Shown here: one piece after another, positions 60,597-64,000 of the stretch | How positions within the stretch are numbered: the stretch's first letter is position 1 | Layout: every line of letters starts with the position of its first letter | Source of the DNA: Hybos culiciformis | Taxonomy: Eukaryota; Arthropoda; Insecta; Diptera; Hybotidae | Direction: 5' to 3' | NCBI GenBank assembly: GCA_964007475.1 | Contig: OZ023275.1 | Span: forward strand, 21,493,829-21,557,828 | DNA length: 64,000 nucleotides | Notes under the pieces: model-generated | Seen by the model: only the letters and a program-made list of their open reading frames with translations | Told to the model about the DNA's origin: nothing | The model's database searches: none | Position numbers and translations under genes: made by a program

Positions 60597-61992
60597 ATGA
60601 CGAAAGTTTATTACATTTTCGTTATTTTAGTATTTATATGTTTTTGCGAAAATGTCCAATGTGATTATAGTTATGCAAGTGGTACCGCAGTTTGGGAGGA
60701 TGAGTACATTAGTACATCTAATTTATATTGTACAGATGCAGACGAAGATCTTTACGTAGATCAAACCACTGGTATTACTTACATATACTACAGTGATGGA
60801 AATTACTATATAGCTCAAAGTGACAGAAATAAAAAATATGATTTTCAAGAAGGTGATGTGTATATTTATAGAGGGCGACATATGGATCCCCCCGCAAAAC
60901 CAATAGATATAACAGCCTATAAAAATTGTATTCGTGATCAGCCTATCGTTGCTGCTAGTACTGATTTGGATGCTGAAAATTATTTCAGTAGAAAAAAAAT
61001 TGCTGATGAAAATATGAATAGAAAATTTAATGCAGCTAGGAATTTTGCTAAAGATGCGAATTCACATACAGACAACGATAAAATGTTTTTGAAATTGATT
61101 GAAAAGAAAGAGAAAGTTTTCTCAACAAATTATGAAGATTTATTTAAAGAATTTAAATCGCATCTAGAACTCTTGAATGAAGCAAATAATGAATATTGTT
61201 CTTTTATAGATTTTATGAAAGTACTCGCGAATTATTGTTTTGAAAAAAAAATGACTCAAATATGCATAAACATGCCGAAAGTTAATAAAAATTCAAATGA
61301 TCAACAGTTGCAAAACTCTATGATGTATTTTCAAAGATATTATAATTTAATTTTTCTAAGGACAAATATTTTCGAAACATTTTATTTAACTCATAAACAA
61401 TTTCCCAGAATGTTCAAACAAATGATAAGAGCTCAGGTATCAAGAACAGAACTTGTATCACAAATTAATGAAGTAATTGGACAGACAAGAAGTGTAACCG
61501 CATCAGTTATTAACTCGATTGCAGTACCAATATGTGAAGCAATATGTTGGGGGCGTCAAGAAGATCCTTTAATAACAAATTATTATAATACATTTGCTGG
61601 ATCAACTGAATTGTTAACGGATTTTGAATTCGATTTACTAATTGAACTGTTTAATACATTATTGGCTGATTTAAAAATATTAATAGAAGATAATAAAATA
61701 GTCGTACAAGGAAATTATCTTGAATTAGCAGAATTAATAAACGATAAGAGAATAAAAACTGAATTAGATAAGCAACAATATAGTTCACTAGAAATCTATT
61801 CGTATCAAAAAATTTCCATGAGTGAACTGTTCGTAGCTAACTTAAATTTTCCAAGTATACAAATTGTTATAATTTCGCCCAGTTGTGATTTTCATACAAA
61901 TCGACGAATGGATTTCATTTTTTCTAAAAAAGCGTTAATTATATGTGGATTTTTAGAAACTTATGTTGAAGGAATAAACATGAATTGTGGAG
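60597..61992 (+). CDS. Unrecognised secreted protein, copy 2, exon 1 (partial in window)
   Basis: Exon 1 of the second tandem copy: 465 codons plus one base, ending at the same donor (AG|GTAAG) and phase as copy 1. It has the same signal peptide plan, cysteines and helical body. By eye ~65% of residues match copy 1 in the first ~115 positions and ~89% after that, with the last ~72 residues before the end of the exon nearly unchanged. If intron 1 is retained the frame ends at 62018 (473 residues). The homologous intron continues to about 63741, where a hAT insertion begins, and exons 2 and 3 are not in the window. So it may be complete or truncated beyond the edge. Confidence 0.75.
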
Positions 61993-62095
61993 GTAAGAAT
62001 TACACATTAAATAAGTAAGAAAAAAATATTCTATTCAAATCGAAGAGAACTCCTTTATCTGCAAATTTGTTATAATTATTTGTTATAATTAATAA

Positions 62096-62230
62096 ACTGT
62101 TATATCGTATCTGCTGTGCCCATCCCAAAATGTCTCATACTGCTTTCTGGGTATGCACTCTGAAAAAAAAACATCGTTGGAAAATTAGCTATAGGAACCA
62201 GGTTAAAAGAACCAGGAAAAAAACTCTACT
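62096..62230 (-). pseudogene. Broken homologue of the 61-residue antisense peptide
   Basis: Aligns with the minus-strand frame at 48342-48527 (shared NLVP.ANFPT and AYPE segments). It lacks the ATG and signal-peptide start and has lost ~16 bp downstream, shifting the frame. Confidence 0.55.
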
Positions 62231-62302
62231 GTTACAGCCGTCCCCAACGTCCCCAATTTTTTCTTTTTAACTTTTTAATATATCTGTTCATGTTCATATT
62301 AC

Positions 62303-62621
62303 CATAAAGGAAGTATAAATAGAGGAACTAGTCCCATACAAAAAATGTTAATAAAATAGTGAAACAAAAAATCCATATCACAACCTCATGAGCTTTTTTT
62401 TTTGTATTTTTTAGACTTCCACTCTCACAAAAGCTTTTAAAACTTTAAAAATTGTATAGAACTGTTGTTATTTTTGAAGTATTAAGAGCATTTGTGAGAG
62501 TGGAATTCTCAAAAAATACAAAAAAAAAAGCTCATGGGGTTGTGATATGGATTTTTTGTTTCACTATTTTTATTAGCATTTTTTGTATGGGACTAATTCC
62601 TCTATTTATACTTCCTTTATG
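62303..62621. mobile_element. Foldback MITE
   Basis: The halves are inverted copies: CATAAAGGAAGTATAAATAG at the left and CTATTTATACTTCCTTTATG at the right, then TCATGAGC against GCTCATG. Each arm is ~140 bp around a short loop near 62465. ATATTA lies next to both ends and may be a target duplication. It sits in intron 1 of gene copy 2. Confidence 0.75.
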
Positions 62622-63741
62622 ATATTATTATAGCAATATGTGTCATAAAATTTCAAAAAAACACATGAGGTGACACCCGACAGAAGCAAAGCTTTTTTTG
62701 GTGTTTAATTTAATTTTGTATATTTTATGAAATGAGTATTATATACAAAATGTGAAGCTTTGAACTGAACACATTCTTTATTTATCAAATTTTTGAAACA
62801 AACAAATAACAAATAATTACAAGGCAAGAGAATTGAACTCCACAGATATTTAGATACGTCACAATAATGTAGTTATTAAATAAAAAGATGATGTTAAGGT
62901 CAGGAATTAATGCCCCGCCGACAAGAAAATCACGCAGACCTCTGTGCTAGGCATTTTCGTTTTTTAAACGGAATGCTAAAATTTGTGTTCGTGTTTGATA
63001 TAACACAATTCCTTGTTCGCACCTAGAAATACTTTCGAAAAAGTGGAGATAATCGCCGCCTTTTTTCATTCTTCCACTCGAATAATTTTTCTTTTCACAA
63101 GATTATTTAAAAAAAATTTAATCTTTTGTCCAAAGAACAAAAATTTTTTAAGATATTTTTCGTTCGTATAAATTTTATATAATTATTTTTATTTAATTTA
63201 TTAAACGAAATAAAATATTCATTTGTTTTTTAATATAATCGTAATTTGAGTTATTTTAATTTTTTTAAATAAGTAACGTATTTAACGCTGTACTCAAAAA
63301 TATTTTTTATGACGCGCTCTATATATTGAGCTCAATTTTTTTATAAATTTATTTTAAAATTTCCGGTTTTTTTTTACTTTTTTTTGCGCGCCAGTTTTTT
63401 TCAGTGAATCAAATTTAATTAAATTCTGTCGGTTGATTTTGGAAAAGAATCGGAAAGAGAAGTTCGATCGATTTTACTTATATAACGGATTTAATTTATT
63501 TTAAAGAGAAATAAAATTATATAATTTTATTGAGAAACAAAATTATAAAATTAAATTTTTTATATCTACAGATTTTAAGTTTCTATTGTTTATCTCTACG
63601 TAACTATTTGGAAGGTATTGGTTCGATTAATTTTGTGGGGCCCAACGCGTCTGATTTTGAATTGTTTTTGGTCTATAAAGGACACACAATTCTTTTTAAT
63701 TACATATTTAAATATTTATTTTATTGTTTGCTTTGCGTAAA
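62622..63741. other. Intron 1 of gene copy 2, remaining part
   Basis: No gene seen. From about 63590 (CTATTTGGAAGG...) the sequence is homologous to intron 1 of copy 1 (48580-48640 and 49121-49165), which supports the reading that this is still intron. 62920-63070 is less AT-rich with no frame. Confidence 0.5.
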
Positions 63742-64000
63742 CAGGGGTGTCATACCTCCCGCCATCGGCGGGAACCTCCCGCTTGGACTACATTATTCCC
63801 GCTTCCCGCTTACGCTTCTAAATTCCCGCCAGCACTTAATTCGTTAATTTTTATTTTTATTTTATGGCAAAACGCAGACAAAAGAGTTCCCCATCAACTT
63901 TTGGTTCGCTTGAACCGAATTCGCATTTATGTTTATAGGGTTTGAACTTTTTTATATTGTTTATAGTGTTTAAACTTGTTTATAATGTGTATAGGGTTTA
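63742..64000. mobile_element. Left end of a hAT element running off the window
   Basis: CAGGGGTGTCATACCTCCCG starts abruptly within sequence homologous to intron 1 of gene copy 1, just before the expected exon 2. CAGGGGTG is a common hAT terminus. Inside there are GCGGGAA/CCCGC repeats and TTTATAGGGTTT-like units at the right edge. The 8 bases before it (GCGTAAA with its neighbour) would be the left target duplication; the right end is not in view. Confidence 0.55.

Overview
The window is AT-rich eukaryotic DNA with phase-consistent GT-AG introns and little coding sequence. Nearly all of the rest is nested DNA transposons, foldback elements and recent segmental duplications. MED28 protein similarity, the TIR, hAT and Helitron repertoire and the intron style point to an arthropod, most likely an insect. 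The species cannot be fixed from sequence alone.

Layout. 1-12.4 kb has no gene; it holds an 8-bp-TSD inverted-repeat element (5448-6204) and a nested hAT (9456-11100) carrying a TA-flanked foldback and a second hAT-like element. 12.4-29.6 kb is built from two copies of one ~4.6-kb unit (copy A 12397-16980; copy B 18592-20599 plus 26932-29585). Copy B is split by a 6,329-bp segment (20600-26928) with 12-bp terminal inverted repeats (CCCAATATACCA) and a TAT target-site duplication; copy A is the matching empty site. This segment carries, all on the minus strand, an intact four-exon MED28 gene, an RG-rich exon resembling a PIWI-protein N-terminus, and the last three exons of a CD36/scavenger-receptor-B-like gene. 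It looks like an animal transposon carrying pieces of several host genes.

29.6-44.7 kb is repeats: a decayed hAT transposase, a 136-bp tandem duplication, a foldback family with CACTCTAGAAA ends that contains tRNA-like segments, and inverted TCGAAAAAAAA arrays.

44.8-52.4 kb and 56.4-64 kb hold two tandem copies of an unrecognised secreted-protein gene. Copy 1 (46837-52422) is complete in three phase-1 exons and predicts 1,339 residues: a signal peptide, a small Cys-containing N-terminal domain, long helical regions, and one central hydrophobic hairpin flanked by coiled coil. That plan recalls alpha-helical pore-forming proteins, but no family is recognised and the function is inference. Copy 2 (60597-61992) shows exon 1; its later exons would lie beyond the right edge, behind a hAT insertion that begins at 63742. 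The N-terminal domain differs between copies almost only by amino-acid replacements, while the end of the same exon is unchanged in protein, which suggests diversifying selection. A 61-residue signal-peptide ORF lies antisense inside intron 1 of copy 1 and is broken in copy 2. The duplicated upstream DNA also contains foldback hairpins, and one flank is inverted between the copies.
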